A DNA stretch of 64,000 bases from Limnohabitans sp. MMS-10A-178 (GTDB lineage: Bacteria; Pseudomonadota; Gammaproteobacteria; Burkholderiales; Burkholderiaceae_C), in NCBI RefSeq assembly GCF_003063375.1, contig NZ_NERY01000003.1, positions 1 to 64,000 of the forward strand, given 5' to 3'. Under the pieces are notes generated by a model. It was given only the letters and a program-made list of their open reading frames with translations. It was not told where the DNA came from and did not search any database. The number at the start of each line of letters is the position of its first letter. Positions within the stretch are counted from its first letter, which is position 1. A program made the position numbers and the translations under genes. Shown piece by piece: positions 62,344-64,000 of this stretch.

Positions 62344-63159
62344 ATGAACATTCAGGGCGTTGACATTCTCATTGAAGGCGAGGGCCCTCAAACGCTGCTC
62401 ATGTTGCATGGCTGGCCAGACACCCTTGCGCTATGGAACGATACCGTCAATTCACTGAAAGAAAGCCACCAATGCGTGCGCTTCACATTGCCGGCGTTTG
62501 ACTCCAAAACGCCACTCCCGCCCAAATCCTTGAGCGACATGGTGGCCTTCATCCATGAGGTACTTGAACAAGTAAGCCCAGACAAACCAGTCACCTTGGT
62601 GCTACACGATTGGGGCTGTGTATTTGGTTACGAATATGCGACCACGCATCCTGAGCGCGTGAGTAGCATGGTGGCTGTCGATGTGGGCGATCACAATTCC
62701 AGAGCGCTCACGGCTTCTTTGAGTGGCAAAGCCAAATGGGCTGTGTTCAGCTATCAAATTTGGCTGGCCATAGCGTGGCAAGTGGCCAATGTTGGGGGTT
62801 CTTGGGGCCGCCCTTTGGCCAACCGAATGACCCGCTACATGGCCAAAGCATTGCGCTGCCCCAGCCCCATTGAAGACATGCACGTTGGAATGAATGCACC
62901 ATATGCCATGAAGTGGATGGGAGCCTTGGGTGGCATGGCTACTGCGTGCAATGCGCTGAAAATTTTGCCCATCGCACGGCCCATGCTTTACATCTATGGC
63001 AAACGGAAGCCCTTCATGTTTCACTCTGAAAAATGGCTTGAAAAAATCAATTCCTATCCAGGCTCTAGAGTTGAAGGGTTTGACACAGGTCACTGGGTCA
63101 TGAGTTCAAAGCCAGAACAGTTCAACGCCTTGCTCAAAACTTGGCTGGCTTCAAACTGA
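62344..63159 (+). CDS. Alpha/beta hydrolase with Asp nucleophile (epoxide hydrolase/dehalogenase type)
   Basis: A 271-residue alpha/beta-hydrolase. The oxyanion loop is MLHGWPDTLALW and the nucleophile elbow is VLHDWGCVFG, where Asp replaces Ser, as in epoxide hydrolases and haloalkane or fluoroacetate dehalogenases. The base is the His of FDTGHWVM. The physiological substrate is unknown. I chose the ATG at 62344; a TTG at 62332 overlaps the aminotransferase. The gene is likely co-transcribed with the aminotransferase. Confidence 0.85.
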   Translation: MNIQGVDILIEGEGPQTLLMLHGWPDTLALWNDTVNSLKESHQCVRFTLPAFDSKTPLPPKSLSDMVAFIHEVLEQVSPDKPVTLVLHDWGCVFGYEYATTHPERVSSMVAVDVGDHNSRALTASLSGKAKWAVFSYQIWLAIAWQVANVGGSWGRPLANRMTRYMAKALRCPSPIEDMHVGMNAPYAMKWMGALGGMATACNALKILPIARPMLYIYGKRKPFMFHSEKWLEKINSYPGSRVEGFDTGHWVMSSKPEQFNALLKTWLASN

Positions 63160-63161
63160 AC

Positions 63162-64000
63162 ATGTCAGACATGCATCCACTGCCAAACTCTGGCCTTGCT
63201 TCTAGGCGAGACATTTTGAAGTGGGTCACGGCAGCCGTGGCGCCCATCGGCTATTCCTTGTCTTCAGCCCAAACGCCTCTTAAACACAATCCTTTTTCTT
63301 TGGGTGTGGCCAGTGGCTCACCCAAGCACAACTCCGTGGTGCTTTGGACGCGTCTCATGTCTGACGCAAGCACTGGCAACCCTCAATTTGCCAATGCCGA
63401 TGTCACGGTCAAATGGGAAGTGGCAGACGATGAAGGCTTTAGAGTCAATCGGCGCGAAGGCCAAGTGGTGGCGCTGGCAGCTTTGGCACATTCGGTGCAC
63501 TTGGAGCTAGACGGCCTGCAAAGCGACCGGTGGTATTTCTACCGTTTTCAGTATGGCGATGCTCAAAGCGCAACAGGTCGCACGCGCACCTTGCCACACC
63601 CCGAAGCGGTGGTGCAAAAACTGCGCGTGGCCTATGCCTCGTGCCAGCGCTGGGAGCATGGTTACTTCAGTGCTTACCATCACATGTGCCAAGAAAACCT
63701 CGACCTGGTTTTGTTCTTAGGCGACTATATTTATGAGTACGTCGGTGCTGTCAATTCTGTGCGTTTGCCTACAGGTGGATGGGTGCGAAGCCTTGCCGAT
63801 TACCGCGAAAGGTATGCACTTTACAGAAGCGAGAAGAGCTTGCAAGCCATGCACGCGCAGTGCCCTTGGCTGATTACCTGGGACGATCACGAAGTGTCAA
63901 ACGACTACGCCGGATTAGAGCGTGGTCAAAGTGGCAATATCAGCTTCAACTTTGCAGCGCAGCGAGCCCAAGCCTATCAAGCCTTTTACGAGCACATGCC
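63162..64000 (+). CDS. phoD: PhoD-like alkaline phosphatase, N-terminal part (truncated by window end)
   Basis: The gene starts at ATG 63162, two bases after the hydrolase stop, and is open to the window end (about 279 codons). It has a twin-arginine signal (SRRDILKW, then a hydrophobic stretch ending near SSAQ), the PhoD N-terminal domain (FSLGVASGSPKHNSVVLWTRL) and the start of the metallophosphatase core (VAYASCQRWEHGYFSAY, VLFLGDYIYEY, and ITWDDHEVSNDYAG). PhoD hydrolyses phosphate mono- and diesters in the periplasm after Tat export. The C-terminal part is not visible. Confidence 0.93.
   Translation, partial: MSDMHPLPNSGLASRRDILKWVTAAVAPIGYSLSSAQTPLKHNPFSLGVASGSPKHNSVVLWTRLMSDASTGNPQFANADVTVKWEVADDEGFRVNRREGQVVALAALAHSVHLELDGLQSDRWYFYRFQYGDAQSATGRTRTLPHPEAVVQKLRVAYASCQRWEHGYFSAYHHMCQENLDLVLFLGDYIYEYVGAVNSVRLPTGGWVRSLADYRERYALYRSEKSLQAMHAQCPWLITWDDHEVSNDYAGLERGQSGNISFNFAAQRAQAYQAFYEHM

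Noticed and set aside
1-64000. CRISPR arrays, insertion sequences, prophage, rRNA genes, toxin-antitoxin modules
   Set aside because: No regularly spaced repeats, transposase motifs, phage genes or rRNA sequence were recognised on either strand.

Overview
The window is an ordinary chromosomal segment of a betaproteobacterium. It is most likely a member of the Comamonadaceae (Burkholderiales), of the Limnohabitans/Rhodoferax type. The indications are a phasin gene, many Bug/TctC-type binding proteins and tripartite tricarboxylate transporter parts, an EarP plus Arg32-type EF-P pair, a surE-pcm-nlpD-rlmD string, and a zapB-zapA-6S RNA locus. These lineage calls are inferences from gene content and order. 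Coding density is very high. Neighbouring genes often share ATGA stop/start overlaps, and convergent genes often overlap by 4 to 26 bases. I see no insertion sequence, prophage, CRISPR array or rRNA operon.

Layout, left end to 27 kb: the 3' end of acs; a minus-strand pair (SDR dehydrogenase, gamma-glutamyltransferase); ahpC-ahpF peroxide defence; a DUF423 membrane protein; a patatin-like lipoprotein; a phasin gene with two probable PhaR operators. Next comes a tightly coupled operon of deacetylase, thioesterase, nitroreductase and a branched-chain-type ABC transporter with fused permeases. It is followed by pncB, an NhaD/ArsB-like antiporter, a D-2-hydroxyacid dehydrogenase, rmuC, an MFS transporter, a LOG-family hydrolase, efp/earP, uvrC, pgsA, an EamA exporter and a tartrate/D-malate-type dehydrogenase.

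27 to 44 kb: HU, tRNA-Val(TAC), a PpiD-like periplasmic chaperone, tRNA-His(GTG), a pterin dehydratase coupled to an S9 peptidase, a quinone reductase, surE-pcm-nlpD-rlmD, a Bax-inhibitor-1 protein, a GlcG-like protein, ilvD, lgt, a lone TctC binding protein and a malonyl-CoA-synthetase-like ligase.

44 to 64 kb: a universal stress protein, an FNR box, a degenerate stretch that looks like the start of a lost ccoI (cbb3 oxidase copper ATPase), fnr, hemN and an internally shortened TauE/SafE-like protein. I read this as the scar of a deleted cbb3 oxidase cluster. Then come a second permease and a CoA ligase, a complete tctC-tctB-tctA transporter, panE, an FAH-family hydrolase, 6S RNA, zapA, a ZapB-like gene, and a cobalamin riboswitch driving btuB-btuF-btuC-btuD. 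The right end holds nth, an aminotransferase, an alpha/beta hydrolase and the 5' part of phoD.

Physiologically the window suggests an aquatic heterotroph that imports carboxylates and activates some of them to CoA esters, stores polyhydroxyalkanoate, salvages vitamin B12 and modifies EF-P with rhamnose. The most interesting points are the apparent cbb3-locus erosion, the coupled deacetylase/thioesterase/nitroreductase/ABC operon without a binding protein, and in-frame tandem repeats in the coding regions of several unrelated genes, notably pcm and uvrC.
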